A DNA stretch of 64,000 nt from Lumbricus terrestris (lineage: Eukaryota > Annelida > Clitellata > Crassiclitellata > Lumbricidae), in the NCBI GenBank assembly GCA_949752735.1, contig OX457050.1, positions 43,526,284 to 43,590,283 of the forward strand, written 5' to 3'. The translations under genes and the position numbers were made by a program. Positions 1-11,218 of the stretch are shown here, piece after piece. How positions within the stretch are numbered: the stretch's first letter is position 1; each line of letters opens with the position of its first letter. Below the pieces are notes generated by a model. It was not told the DNA's origin, did no database searches, and saw only the letters and a program-made list of their open reading frames with translations.

Positions 1-245
1 TAGGCCCCACGTCCGAGAAAGCACGGCGCTGCTTATTAGCCATGCGAGCCCGCGGGACCAGCAGCTCACCCCTAGCCGAAGAACGAAGTACAGGACGCGC
101 TGCAACGTCAGAGACTGGACATTACCTTCCGTCACCATACTCTTCCTACTACGCTCGATTTACAACGCCGAGGCTGGATAGGTGGAAACCGTCGCTCTGT
201 TAGGCCTGCAAATGAACGCCCTTCAAGGCTGGAGCTGGATTGATG
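1..245. other. Unassigned sequence
   Basis: No supported gene. The last bases carry one copy of the dispersed motif GCTGGATTGATGAAAA, which is arrayed inside several transposons elsewhere in the window, directly before the half-palindromic element that follows. Confidence 0.5.
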
Positions 246-532
246 AAAATATTCTGTAACTAAAATACTAATCGCCTCTGAAGTTACAATGGAGAAATGG
301 CTTCGAGGCTATTATTTTTTTGGATAAAAAAATTTGTTACCATACAACGAAGTGCGATGACGGATGAAAATCTTCAGACCAAAACAAGAAGCGGGATGAT
401 TTTTTTGTTTTTTGTAGTGCAATAAATGCGATGATTGATGCAAATCAATTTTTCGGGGGTAATCTGAAACCGGTTTCAAGTTACCGGGGGTAATGTTTAG
501 GAGGGGTAATTTGAAACCTTTACACCGGTGTC
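246..532 (+). repeat. Half copy of a palindromic GGTGTAAAGG-ended element
   Basis: This segment matches one arm of the palindromic element at 28202-28658: the same order of CTGTAACTAAAATACTAAT, GATGACGGATGAAAATCTTC, AAATGCGATGATTGATGCA, then GGGGGTAAT blocks, ending in AACCTTTACACCGG. Only one arm is present. The other arm is either lost or never existed. Confidence 0.75.
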
Positions 533-612
533 AGGTCAGCCGATACGAGTTGACTAATGCACCGACTGACCAAAGCGCGAGAAACACAACAAGTAGCAGG
601 CTAGCCAAGGTT

Positions 613-850
613 CAAGGGCGGATACAGACATTTTCGAAAGGGGGGGGGGGCAAAATTTTATGTCTTGGGTTGTGTCACAGGGGAAAAATTTCGTCTTGGT
701 CGTCGAAAAATCTTACGACTTTTTCTTTAGCCATGAGTCGTAGTAATGGCCTCTCTTCGTTTATGGCTTGCTGAAACCAAATGGCGGGCCACGTCCCATG
801 CAGTTTTTAAATGGAGCCATGGCCGGATTGGCCCTCCATGGATCCGCTCG
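613..850. mobile_element. hAT-like MITE (CAAGGGCGGATAC ends)
   Basis: The left end CAAGGGCGGATACAG and right end GGATCCGCTCG form imperfect inverted termini. The interior shares G runs, GGCCACGTCCCATG and GGCCATGGCCGGATTG with the right end at 25800-25902 and with the inverted relative at 7793-8114. I found no clear target duplication, so the right boundary may be eroded. Confidence 0.55.
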
Positions 851-1500
851 GTTCACAATTTATTGACTGATCTTGCAGGCTAGCCTAGCTGCCGCAGTTC
901 TGATATTAAGGCAGCAAGAGCCCGCTTGAATGCTGTCCAGATCCTTCCACCCACAAGTGGAAAAAATAACTATAGGTGAGGGGTATCATCAACACGCGTC
1001 AATAGGAGTTAGCCGCTGAGACGTCGCCGCCCTAGTGTGGCCAGCGCTGCTGACATCTGACATTTGTTTATGTTCTCTCAATCAACTGAATGGTGTGTGG
1101 GTCATTGGTGTGTGTAGGACTCTATAGTCTGTATACATGAACTGAGCAAGGACTGGGAGGGAGCAAACCCAAATCCGCTGCCTGATTGTAAAGGCCCAGC
1201 CTTTTAGCCTTACGTATCACGTATTAGTGGCCCCAAACGGTATAGCGCCAATCGCCGTGATCTAGCGGGCGCGAATGGATTGCCCATAGCGACCGACTGG
1301 TAATTAACGCTTGAAGATTTAAGTTCTTCCCTTTTTGCGTTCTGGTGATGGCCGACAGGTTCGTCACATGGCAATTTTAGTTAATTATGGTAAAATCTGA
1401 CTGTTTGTTTGCGAGTTTGAATTAATTACAATACACCGCGAGTGGTGATCTAAGTTGCGAAACTCTGTGTGTCTTTTGTGTGTGAACTGATCAAGCCAAC
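851..1500. other. Unassigned sequence upstream of a possible exon
   Basis: Mixed-composition DNA with no recognised repeat termini or convincing coding frame. It could hold the 5' untranslated region or promoter of the frame at 1501. Confidence 0.35.
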
Positions 1501-1806
1501 ATGGCAACAAAGCAAAACATTCCTCCCCATGACACAATGCTTTATCACAGCCCCGCGTATTTGAACATTAATGACTCTGCCTACGACAGCGTAGAAGATG
1601 CATCCAATCACGTAGAGAGAGAGCCCATAATTGCATCTGTGCCCGATGGCGAAACACGATTGAAGGCACAATTAAGAAACATGCAATTGGTGCACGATGC
1701 TCTCGTGTCGGGCCAACTAGAACCAGACGAGGGCAGGGAGCTGTCGGACCCAGCTCGACCCTTGGCGGCGGGCGTCCCTTACACCACTCGAGCGGCATCC
1801 TGGTAA
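1501..1806 (+). CDS. Possible coding exon, unknown protein
   Basis: An ATG-initiated frame of 101 codons starts MATKQNIPPHDTM and is rich in acidic residues (SAYDSVEDASN, LEPDEGREL). Near its end GCATCCTG is followed by GTAAGATA, a good splice donor, so the coding part may stop at about 1802. I recognise no domain. It could be the first exon of an unknown gene or a remnant of a retroelement gag-like frame. The overlapping antisense frames have no support. Confidence 0.3.
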   Translation: MATKQNIPPHDTMLYHSPAYLNINDSAYDSVEDASNHVEREPIIASVPDGETRLKAQLRNMQLVHDALVSGQLEPDEGRELSDPARPLAAGVPYTTRAASW

Positions 1807-2756
1807 GATACCTGCAACCCCTCCAATATCTGACCTCTGCTCAACGAATCGTTCCGTTCTACACTCTGAACTGCCTACTGATTCTCTAACTTATCAGGCT
1901 TCGGCTCCTGCTCACATTCATCAGGCTTTTGCTCCATCGTTCTCCCAGTCCGGTGACATAAGATCGACGACGTGGGTAGAGAATTCAACAATAATTGGTT
2001 CCAGAAGTAGAGGTCCAACTTCAACACCTGATCACCGAGAGTCGCCTGCCTCCAGTCACCCCATCTGGGTTTTCTGCTGGTCGCCAGCTTACCTTCAATA
2101 GGGCGTCTGCTCAGCTCTCGTTTTAGCGTCTATTGACCAAGAGATTGTTGAAATGGGCAAAGTAATTTAATAGAACATCCGATGTTTTTAGAATCCCAAA
2201 AACGGGATTCCATGTTTGTCAATCCCACGGTTACGGGATTACAGTTCCTAGCATAATTATACGCAACACCGCTCATCTTCTTGATATGCGTTTGTCAATG
2301 GGCGCCCGCAAATAGAGCGCTTGCCCCCATGGAAAATCGATTATTTTATATTTTTTTTATTTTTTAAACGAATATTTTTGGTTTTTAATCAATTTCGTCG
2401 CTCTGAAGCACTAATGTTACTAATTAGGCTATACACAACCTGAAACTAAGACAGTGACGTCTAGAAACTTCTGTGAAATATAACCGTGTTCCTTATTTTA
2501 TGCTTTGCATTTTCAAGCTTTTGCTAAAAAAATTACCGTGACCATGCATTGTGTGTTGCCCCTCCTACAAAAATTTCAGCGGGCGCCCATGCGTTTGTCC
2601 AAATATGAGGCAAAACGCAATGTGCCAAGACCGATGTATGCGCTTACGTCCATGTAGCATGCGTCGTGTGTTGTGCGCATGTCGCTGTTCTTGTGCTTTG
2701 AAACAAGTTTCGACTGTGGCGAGTTGTCTGTTCTAGGTCCATCATAATTATTGAAA
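1807..2756. other. Unassigned; leader of the EF-hand gene at its end
   Basis: No transposon termini or coding frame recognised. The last 100-200 bases before the ATG at 2757 probably hold the 5' untranslated region of the EF-hand gene. No TATA box or other defined promoter element can be assigned with confidence. Confidence 0.35.
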
Positions 2757-5700
2757 ATGGGAAACGGAGAATCCAATGAGTCAAAAACCATCGATGACCT
2801 TGTGAATGGCGCAAAGTTCACGACTAAAGAACTGAATGATTTCTTCAAGACGTTCAAAGACGACATTCACGAGGAGAAGCTGGCCAAGCAAGAGTTTGTC
2901 AAACTCTTCAAAAAGGTTTATAAGACGGATGACGGGAATGCGGCTAAATACAGCGACCATGTATTCAGTCTGCACGACAAGGGAAACAACGGATGCATCA
3001 ACTTACCCGCCTTCATTACATCGCTGATCAGTAATTCGAAAGGATCGCGACAGGAGAAGCTGCTCTTGCTCTTTCAGCTATACGACCAGGATAACAGCGG
3101 ATACCTAACTGAAGGCGAGATTGCCAAGATTCTGTCGGTAGGTGAACGCAATCGTAATCTGGAAATTTCTATTGCGTTGAAAAGGTTCAGTTCTCGGTAA
3201 AAACAAGATTATTGTCCGGCACTCAGACAAAACAAATCACATTGGCTGGTAAAGTCAAGGTCCAAAGAGGGTTCGGAAATATGTTCCTGTAGGTTTAGAT
3301 CGAGGTAATTAAGAGGATGAGTCTGACGAAGAAATCTGCCTGGAATCGAAGGAGTCTTTTGACTGAATAGTTTAATTAAACTGCCACTCTTTTAGCCAGA
3401 CGCACATACATTGAAACTCGAAAAAAATTTAAAGCTGCTTGGAGACATTGTGTCTGAGGGAGGGAGTATAAATCCAGGCATGATAAGCTAAAAACGCCAA
3501 CATTGCTTATAATTTTGGGAGCCTCGCTGTGAGAATTGTTGTCCAGTAGTCAAGTAATTAGATGAAAATTTGGGAAATCTAAGAAATGAAGGACCGACGC
3601 TCATAGCGATGGCTCTGAATCGGGCATACACGCTATACCACGAATAACACACGACTGGCTCATGAACAAGGCACCCGAAATGAGTAGTCATTGGTATGAA
3701 ATGACCAGTCCTCTTACTAGCTGAGTCTGTCCTCTCTGAAAAGTATAATCATTAAGCATAGATAGATGCGTTGGTTGCGTAGCGATGTTGGAGTGAAAAA
3801 TCACCAAAAAGTCTGCTGTAGCCTATAATTGCAAACCGTTTATGATGGAATAACGCCTTTTGAATTTCAAACGATTTTCTACTAAATTCAACGATTCCCT
3901 TCTTCTTCCTCAGCCGTCCTCGTGACGAGGGTTGGCCGCATCATGAACAATCTTCTTCCACTCTCTTCGATCTTCCGTGCTTCTTGTAATCTGTTCCAAC
4001 GTCATGCCAGTCCAGGCTCGAATGTTATCCATCCATGTCGTGCAAGGTCTTCCTCTTCCTCTTCCCCCCTGTGTTGTACCCTGTATCAAGTCTTTTTCCA
4101 TGTTGTCATCTTCCTTTCTGATTATATGACCATAGTACCTCATCTTCCTTTCTTTTATATTTGCTAGTAGGGTTCTATCTGTTCCAGCCCTTTCCAGCAC
4201 CCATTCATTAGTTCTTTTTTCTGTCCAAGCAATGCGTAGTACTCTTCTCAAACATTTCATTTCGAATGCATTAATTCTGTCCTCATCCGCTTTCTTTGTT
4301 GTCCAGCTTTCGCATCCATATGTGGCTACTGGCCACACTAATGCCTTTATGAGTCTTAATTTTGTGGATATGCCTATCCCATGATTCTGCCATATCTTGT
4401 AGAGACCCAGACAGACATTATATCCCTTTGCTAGTCTCGCTCGGATTTCTTTGGAGCAATCCGCATCTTCTGTAATCAACGATCCCAGATACAGGAACGT
4501 GTCTACTTGCTCTAAGACATTGTTACCTACTCTGATCTTGCATAGACCTCTGTTTGCTGCCATGACCTTTGTTTTATTCTCGTTTATCTGTAAACCGTAT
4601 CTCTTTCCCGTTCTGTTGACTCTATCCACCAGTACTTGCAATTCCGCCTCCGAGTTTGCCAATAGAATTATATCGTCTGCATATCTCAAGTTTGTAATAC
4701 ACCTTCCACCTATCCGTACCCCACCCTCATACCCTTCTAGTGCATCTCTCATCGCCATTTCTGCCACAATGTTGAAGAGGTAGGGTGAGATCACACAACC
4801 TTGTCTTACCCCTTTCTTAATTGGGAAATCTGCAGAATATACTCCGGCTACCCGAACTTTAGCCTTCTGTTTTCGGTACAGACTTGCCATCAGGTTTACT
4901 ATGTGGGGTGGAAAACCCAATTCTATCATCGTTACCCATAGGGTTTCATGGTGGATTGAATCGAAAGCCTTTTGAAAATCGATAAAGCACATGAACAAAG
5001 GCTGCTGATGTTCCTTCATCTTTTGCATGATATTCCGTAGGTTTAGGATTTGGTCTCTAGTGCCTCTTCCTTTACGAAATCCTGCTTGTTCGTCTGCCAG
5101 CTCGGCTTCTGTCTTTCTCCTTATCCTCTCCAGTATTATCTTAAGTAAAATTTTACTGGCGTGGGATACCAATGCTATTGTCCTGTAGTTCGTGCACTGG
5201 TTCAAGTCTCCTTTCTTTGGTATGGTTATGAAAGTCGTATCAGTCCAGTCTCCTGGCCATTCGCCTGTTTCCCAGATAGCCACACATATTTTATGCATTT
5301 TGTCTAAGACTGTATCTCCCCCTGCACTGAAGAGCTCCACCGGGATTCCATCAGGTCCAGTGCTTTTTCTCTTGGCCGTTTCTCCTATTGCTTTCGCCAC
5401 TTCTGATCTTAATGGAATCGGTTCTTTTTCGGTAGTCGGTTTTCTTTCCTCCGTGTCTGGGTCATCATACAATTTCTGGCAATATTCTCTCCATCTTTCC
5501 GCTATGCCATCTGGTTCGGTGATGTTTTCCCCTGAACTTGACTGAATACAATGTAGTTGTGGCTGATATTTCCCTGTGATGTTTCTAACCTGCTGGAAGA
5601 GATACCGCATGTTTCCTTTTCTATTTTCTTCCTCTAGCTCTGTGCACATCTGCTCGATCTGCTTTTGTTTATCCTCCCGCAGACACTGTTGTACCTTAGT

Positions 5701-7705
5701 CTTTAGGTCTCTATAAGTTGTCAAATCCTTTTGCTTTGCCTCTCTTTTCTTTTCAATGACTTCAAAGGTTTCTTCTGAGATCCAGGTTTTGTGTGTTTTC
5801 CTTTTCTGGAATCCCACTGTTTCCTCTGCTGTCGTTAATAGTATTTCTTTTGTGTATTTCCACATTTCTTCCGGGCATTTTTCTTCATCCATGTTCTCCA
5901 GTGCATCAAATTTGTTCTTAACTTCGATAGCAAACTGTTCTTCCTTGATCCCTTTCAGTTCATCCAAATTTAGGCGTAGTGGTATCTCCATTCGTTTCTT
6001 GTTTTTCAGTCTTATTTTGCATGTTGCAACCAAAAGTTGGTGATCCGAGTCGCAGTCAGCGCCAGGATAAGTTTTACAATTACTTACGTAGGTGCTCCAC
6101 TTCTGCTGTATACCAATATAATCTATCTGGTTTTTAACCTGTCCTCCCGGAGCTGTCCATGTATACAGTCGTCTAGGGTGTTGTTTAAACCAGGTGTTTG
6201 TTAACCTTATACTTTGTTCCATGCAGAAGTCTATTAGCCTCTCTCCTGCTGTATTCAGTTCACCCAGACCTTCTTCTCCAACTGCCAATAGCCATCTTCC
6301 TTTTCCTACCTTGGCGTTAAAATCCCCTAGTACCATTAATATGTCTTTCTTTGGTATCTTTTTGATCGCTGTTGCCAGGTCCATATAGAACTGCTCTATT
6401 TGTTCCTCTTCCTGCCCAGATGTAGGGGCATATACCTGTATTATGCTGATGTTCCTTGGTTTGGCATTCAATCTTATAGTGATAAGTCTGCTATTCACCG
6501 GTTCATATCCAATAAGTGCTCCAGCTATTGTTTTGTTTAGCCAAACACCCACACCTTTCTGTCCTTGGTTCGCCTCACCGGAGTATACAATTTTATGTCC
6601 ATCCATCGTGGTGAAATGACCTCTTCCTCCCCATCTCACCTCTGCAAGTCCACATATGTCAATTCCACACCTTTCCAATTCCCTACTCACTATTTGTGTT
6701 TTCCCCAATTGTAATAAACTCCGCACGTTCCATGTGCCCACCTTGAGTTTCTTCCTTAGTTGAATTTTTCCCCCTGTCTCAATCTCCGTTCTCTTCTCTG
6801 TCTTCCTTCCAGTAGTCGACTTGTCGATCCCGCCCTGGTTGCCCGACGGGGTACGCGGGCCTTGTTTAGCCGGGCGACGTCCGAGCCGGAATGATATCTG
6901 TGTACTTTTGTTATTCATAATGCTGTTTGGAGAATTTATAAGATGGTAGTCCCCCAGGTCTTTCCATCTCGCAGTAAGGAAGCCTTACACCAGAATCTCT
7001 AGTGAGCCTTCCCTATTGCATTTCGGCCGTTGTCACCATATCATCATGCGTGATCTTCCGCCCTAATGCTTAGGACCTGCTGCTGCTCAGGCCTTTGCCG
7101 CCCACGTTGGCCAACCTTTCAGGGTTCCTGCTGAGCCTGTCCACCTCGCGTAGCGCCCAAGGTGGTACTTCAGTCAAAGACTTTCACCACTGATGGCATA
7201 GCCTCAGCAGGCAATCCCCTACTTGGCTGTTCACCGCTTCACCACAATGAGGTGTGTATCCGCCCTTGAAGCTTCAAAGTACGATTCCCTACATGAAGCC
7301 AATTGCAAAATAAAAAAATCTGGTCATCTTGATTTTTGTTCCTGTCAGTAGGCGCATTATACGGGAATGACCATAATAATTACTCTGCAGAGTCGAGGAA
7401 GGCAGACTATTTTCTGCCAATTTGTTTATTCTGATAAAATCAAGTTTCTAAATAATAATTTTTTTAAAGCTACCATGCGCGGGGTTGTAGAAGACTAGCA
7501 ACTGTTGAGATTGTTTGTTGCTGGTGTGTTTCAGTCCATCTACAAATCTCGTGGGATACCGGATGGAAAGAAAAAAGCGACGGACCTGGCGAAGATTATA
7601 TTGAGCAAGGCGGATGATAGCAAGGACGGCCAGATATCAGAGGCGGAGTTCGCTTGCCATGCACACTTATGTACTGAGATCGAGGAACTTTTCCAAAGCG
7701 TCTAA
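2757..7705 (+). CDS. EF-hand calcium sensor, recoverin/neuronal calcium sensor type (2 exons)
   Basis: Exon 1 is 2757-3137 and exon 2 is 7535-7705, joined in phase 0 by a GTAGGT donor and a GTGTGTTTCAG acceptor. The product is 183 residues, the usual size for this family. It starts MGNGES, so Gly2 is a possible N-myristoylation site. EF-hand 3 is canonical (residues 110-121, DQDNSGYLTEGE), as is EF-hand 4 (154-165, DDSKDGQISEAE). EF-hand 2 (about 74-85, DKGNNGCINLPA) is degenerate, and EF-hand 1 near 32-47 is probably non-binding. The junction ILS/SIYKSRG falls in the helix after EF-hand 3. Family members are cytosolic or membrane-tethered Ca2+ switches that regulate kinases, channels or cyclases; the partner here is unknown. 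The intron contains an antisense LINE (3901-7280). The ATG at 2757 is chosen because it gives the MG start. A closer subfamily (visinin, KChIP, calcineurin-B-like) cannot be fixed by eye. Confidence 0.85.
3891..3900. repeat. LINE target-site duplication, copy 1
   Basis: ACGATTCCCT here is repeated exactly at 7281-7290. The pair flanks the antisense LINE and fixes its ends at 3901 and 7280. Confidence 0.85.
3901..7280 (-). mobile_element. Near full-length non-LTR retrotransposon (RTE/BovB-like), antisense in the intron
   Basis: A 3.38-kb insertion flanked by the perfect 10-bp duplication ACGATTCCCT. On the minus strand it has a leader of about 360 bases (6919-7280), one long open frame (3910-6918), and almost no 3' untranslated region. 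It ends in a short GAAGAAG-type tail instead of poly(A). Short tails and a single endonuclease-RT frame are typical of RTE-clade elements. The intact frame and perfect duplication suggest recent insertion. It is oriented opposite to the host gene, as retained intronic LINEs often are. Confidence 0.85.
3910..6918 (-). CDS. LINE polyprotein: AP endonuclease plus reverse transcriptase
   Basis: A 1002-residue uninterrupted frame. The N-terminal part is an endonuclease/exonuclease/phosphatase domain: KVGTWNVRSL near residue 60, AEVRWGGRG, IIQVYAPTSGQEEE, the catalytic GDFNAKVG near 200, and SDHQLL near 290. The reverse transcriptase follows: IPKKGDLNQCTNYRTIAL, CFIDFQKAFDSIHH, KKGVRQGCVISPYLFN, and the catalytic NLRYADDIILL. 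The C-terminal part has YGCESWT, RMRYYGHIIRKE-like and GRGRGRPCTTW motifs, common in RTE-type proteins. The protein nicks target DNA and copies its own RNA at the nick. Every key motif I can check is present, so the copy may be functional. The clade is inferred from the C-terminal motifs only. Confidence 0.9.
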   Translation of the reverse strand: MNNKSTQISFRLGRRPAKQGPRTPSGNQGGIDKSTTGRKTEKRTEIETGGKIQLRKKLKVGTWNVRSLLQLGKTQIVSRELERCGIDICGLAEVRWGGRGHFTTMDGHKIVYSGEANQGQKGVGVWLNKTIAGALIGYEPVNSRLITIRLNAKPRNISIIQVYAPTSGQEEEQIEQFYMDLATAIKKIPKKDILMVLGDFNAKVGKGRWLLAVGEEGLGELNTAGERLIDFCMEQSIRLTNTWFKQHPRRLYTWTAPGGQVKNQIDYIGIQQKWSTYVSNCKTYPGADCDSDHQLLVATCKIRLKNKKRMEIPLRLNLDELKGIKEEQFAIEVKNKFDALENMDEEKCPEEMWKYTKEILLTTAEETVGFQKRKTHKTWISEETFEVIEKKREAKQKDLTTYRDLKTKVQQCLREDKQKQIEQMCTELEEENRKGNMRYLFQQVRNITGKYQPQLHCIQSSSGENITEPDGIAERWREYCQKLYDDPDTEERKPTTEKEPIPLRSEVAKAIGETAKRKSTGPDGIPVELFSAGGDTVLDKMHKICVAIWETGEWPGDWTDTTFITIPKKGDLNQCTNYRTIALVSHASKILLKIILERIRRKTEAELADEQAGFRKGRGTRDQILNLRNIMQKMKEHQQPLFMCFIDFQKAFDSIHHETLWVTMIELGFPPHIVNLMASLYRKQKAKVRVAGVYSADFPIKKGVRQGCVISPYLFNIVAEMAMRDALEGYEGGVRIGGRCITNLRYADDIILLANSEAELQVLVDRVNRTGKRYGLQINENKTKVMAANRGLCKIRVGNNVLEQVDTFLYLGSLITEDADCSKEIRARLAKGYNVCLGLYKIWQNHGIGISTKLRLIKALVWPVATYGCESWTTKKADEDRINAFEMKCLRRVLRIAWTEKRTNEWVLERAGTDRTLLANIKERKMRYYGHIIRKEDDNMEKDLIQGTTQGGRGRGRPCTTWMDNIRAWTGMTLEQITRSTEDRREWKKIVHDAANPRHEDG

Positions 7706-7792
7706 TGCATGAGCAGAAGGTCCAGGAACTCCTACTGGTCTTCAAAAGAGGGACATCCAAGAAATTTTTCATGTCTCTCCAACAAAACACTT

Positions 7793-8114
7793 CAGGGGCG
7801 GATCCAGGGGGGGCCATGGCCCCCATTTAAAAATTGCATGGAACGTGGCCCCCCCCCCCCATTTGGTTTCAAGAAGCCATTAAACACATGTAGTGGGAGA
7901 GAAAAACAGGACATCTGTCCCTCCCCCCCCCTATTACAAAATCGTACGGGACGTGGCCCCCCCCGTTCGAAAATGGCATCTTTTCCCCGGAAAATTGGTC
8001 GATGACTAAAAAAAGTCGTCAGGTTTTTCGGCGGCACAACGAAATTTTCCCCTGTCCCACCAACAAGACCCAAAATTTTACCCCCCCCCTCAAAAATTTC
8101 TGTATCCGCCCTTG
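7793..8114. mobile_element. hAT-like MITE with 8-bp TSD AAACACTT
   Basis: The ends CAGGGGCGGATCCAG and ATCCGCCCTTG are inverted. Direct repeats AAACACTT at 7785-7792 and 8115-8122 are identical. At 322 bp it has no coding capacity; the interior is C and G runs plus GGCCACGTCCC-type blocks, an inverted relative of 613-850. It lies just 3' of the EF-hand gene's stop codon and could supply or disrupt that gene's 3' untranslated region. Confidence 0.85.
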
Positions 8115-8122
8115 AAACACTT

Positions 8123-8481
8123 TATCAAATCAAAATTTTGCGCACTGACGATGACGATTTTGCTCTAATATGTAACGATAGCTTAACCCAACCAGCAAAC
8201 ATTTCTAGCTGCGGCTGCTGCTGCTGAAGGATGGAAACGATGTGAAATTGATGGATGAGCGGAAAGTGGAACGGTGGTGTTCGCAGTTCGAGAAATGATG
8301 ATCAACTCTTTCTGTAATTCGCTTACGATTTAGTTTTTGAAGACGAATGAAAAAATTAATAAATCTATTTCCGCCATTTCTGTTTCTTTGAACTTTCATC
8401 ACATTTGTTGAAACTCTGTTGCATGATTGTATTCACGGTGTTTGTGTATCTGCTAGCATATATACTCGTGCCCACCTAGAA
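8123..8481. other. Unassigned spacer
   Basis: Between two short transposons. It contains GCTGCTGCTGCTG-like sequence near 8212 but no supported gene. Part could be the 3' untranslated region of the EF-hand gene. Confidence 0.4.
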
Positions 8482-8489
8482 CAGAGGAC

Positions 8490-8890
8490 GGTACTATAAT
8501 TTTAATTCACCCTTTTTATTTATTTCAGCGTGTCGATGTAGGTTTCGTGTACGACCCCACAGAAATAGAAATTCGATGAAAAATATTTCCTCACGAAGTA
8601 GAAGCGGGATTTAGCGCGTGAGGGTCGGTTAGGGCTCAGGTTAGGCGTCGTGAGGGTCGGTTAGGGTTAGTTTTAGGGTTAGTGCAGTCATTCTGCTGAA
8701 ATTGAAGCTGGATTGATGAACAATAATTTTCAATGAAAAATCGATGAAAAATATATACTGACAAAATAGAAACGGGATTTATCGAACAAATTCTTGTCTA
8801 AGCAGAAGCTGGATCGATTAAAATGGTTCTGGACAAACTAGAAGTTGGCGAAATTAAATCGAAAAAAGGGTGAATTAAAATTATAGTACC
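8490..8890. mobile_element. 401-bp GG..CC element with 28-bp TIR, 8-bp TSD and telomere-like core
   Basis: The terminal inverted repeats begin GGTACTATAATTTTAATT at 8490 and are complementary to 8863-8890. The duplication CAGAGGAC lies at 8482-8489 and 8891-8898. The interior holds several AGAAGC(T/G)GGAT(T)GATGAAA motif copies and a degenerate TTAGGG-rich stretch at about 8605-8690. Its core is repeated in inverse orientation at 14745-15000. No coding capacity. Confidence 0.85.
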
Positions 8891-8898
8891 CAGAGGAC

Positions 8899-10634
8899 CA
8901 CTATTGTATAAGACCAACAGCACGAACGCACCCGGTATCACGACAACTGGTTCACCGACAAATAGTAGGTCTAGTCATGAAGAGGAACGAGTCTGCATGG
9001 TTGCAAGAGGAACAGAGCACCTAAGGCGGGTGTATTTTAGGAGTGGATGCATGAGGAGGATCCAAGTATGAGATGAGTGGAGTATTAATGTTTTTCGATA
9101 GGCAATCGCCAGTTCCCTATGCGTCATGACAATTAGAGTCCGTTTCAAAATTTCTCTACGGCATCGCATTCCTTGATCCTGCACGTGCAGTTAAAAAAGA
9201 TAGCATTCAGCATGGCTACTGCTGACTCGATATCATTATTTTATAACTTTGGAGAATAAGCAAGTCTCTCTGACGCAATAATTATTTCAAATGTTTGCAT
9301 TCATATAATTAATTTTTATTGCTGATGTGCAGTTCTTAAATGTTGGATCACAGCGAGATACCAAACAAGTAGGTCTATAATGAAACCCTAACACCAGCAA
9401 TTCTCTCTGATATTCGTTTAATTCAAAGTATGACAAATCCAGGTGACAAACCGCACCAGGTTACAAGTCAGAAATGTAAAATTAAAACACAGAAGTAATA
9501 ATAATGATTAGTAATAATAATGTGATAAAATTGCGGCAGCCATGATCTGGCACAAAACCGTCAAGATGTTGATGTTAAAATGGACAGTTGATGTTGAATT
9601 ACTGTCATTAAATCAGGATTAGCCAAAAACGGCCCGTAATTTGTTAGCAGCTACTATATGAGCGCTACTGACGCTCGCTTCACGATGGTGATGTGTACGA
9701 AGAATCGCCAGTTCAATTGGTAGGTTTAGCCGTTGCTACAAAGTCTATCCATTCGAAGTAGGCTATAAAGTGCCCGATAAAACTGAAGTCGTGACTTAAC
9801 AGAATTGTTGATAGAATCTGTATAGTCCATTTTGGAGGGCTTGCGGGAGAAGTGCGTGAAAAATCGGATCCGGACAATTCGGTTTTAGTTCTTACCGACC
9901 CACGTGACGAAATGCAGAGATGATCGGTAGATTCGTAGATGGTAGCCAAATTCGTCGAAAACATGATTATTCCACGCAATTGTCCAGTCAAACATCACAC
10001 GAGCAGACTAGGACACTTTATACGCTCAAATAGACGAAACATTTGAAATCAAACAGCGTAAAATCCAAAGAAACCGGCAAATTCTCTCCGAGCGATAATC
10101 GGCGCAAACCAGATGAATCGCTAGCGAGACCCCGAAGACAACAACCTCTAGCCTAATGGGTCTATAATGAATACTACCTGCATGTGCGCCCGCAGGATGG
10201 GTAAAGCACAATGGTCACGACCGCAGTTTTACAATAGATTGAAATGCAAGGCAGGAAGTAGGTTTGTGAGTTTCTCTTTGATTTTTATGACACTTTGGTC
10301 CGGGTTCACTTTTTCATCGAGGACACCGTGTAGAATCCCTAATGTTTATTCACTAGGTGGCAGGCCATATTTTCTAATAACCAACTTCCATTACATAAGA
10401 ACACACGTTGTATGATTCAGCAATCGCCATTTTGTGCTTTTGAACTTTAAAGTTACATTTCCGTTTAAATATAATTTTTAATACAACTGTCAGCTCTTAT
10501 CATTCGTTTTATAAGCTGGTAAAAGTGTATATTAGCGTGTTTTATTATTTCGAAATCGATATCGTGCATTTTTGCGTATTTTATTATTTAGCGTATGTAT
10601 TTACATTTTCGTTGATGAAATCGTTATAACGGTT
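8899..10634. other. Unassigned sequence
   Basis: No supported gene, RNA or bounded repeat. Small open frames on the minus strand around 9713-9991 and 10026-10211 show no domain, and no splice structure supports them. Confidence 0.4.
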
Positions 10635-10677
10635 CATATTTCGGTAATTGGGTAGTTTAGCGTCCCAAATTATTTTG

Positions 10678-11218
10678 GGTAATGTTCCAGTTTAGGTACT
10701 TTTATTATTTTGCATTGCTTTCTTCAACACTAGTCTTTGGTCGCTGTTTTGGCGCAAGAATATGTTTTTCATTTATCCAGCCTCTATTTCTCCCGCGTTA
10801 TTTTCGTCAATCCAGGTTCCATTTAAGCAATAACACACCTTCATCATGCTTCCAGTGTTAATGTGTTATTTTCGTCAATCCACCTGTGTCAGGTATATTA
10901 AAACACCTCTATTCTGCTTCTATTTTTTAAGCGTCTTCTTCGTTCATCCAGCTTCGATTTCACCTAATATCTCCATCATCCAACTTCCATTTCTTAAGAG
11001 TTTTATCATTCATCCAGCTTCTGTTTCATATCAGTTAAAACATTAATCCAGCTTCTATTACTCATGCGTTTTTCATTAATCCAACTTCTATTTCAGCTTT
11101 CTTTTTTTAGTTCAAAGGGGAAAACTTTTTCAATGACTTGTCTTCCTTCAAACTATTGCTGATAACTATCCCGTATAACAGTGCAAAATAATAAAAGTAC
11201 CTAAACTGGAACATTACC
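10678..11218. mobile_element. 541-bp GG..CC element with perfect 37-bp TIRs (TSD TTATTTTG)
   Basis: The inverted repeats at 10678-10714 and 11182-11218 are identical over 37 bases, starting GGTAATGTTCCAGTTTAGG. TTATTTTG is duplicated at 10670-10677 and 11219-11226. The interior (10770-11100) is an array of the complement motif TCATCCAGCTTCTATTTC at roughly 35-70-bp spacing. It sits inside the left arm of the 10643-14359 element, so it is the younger of the two. Confidence 0.9.

Noticed and set aside
3922..6388. Plus-strand frames of 64-117 codons across the LINE
   Set aside because: Antisense shadows of the 1002-codon endonuclease-RT frame.
7250..7280. GTATCCGCCCTTGAA at the LINE's 5' end, identical to a MITE terminus
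   Set aside because: The 10-bp TSD places it inside the LINE leader, and no partner terminus or separate duplication supports a MITE here; probably chance or an ancient capture.
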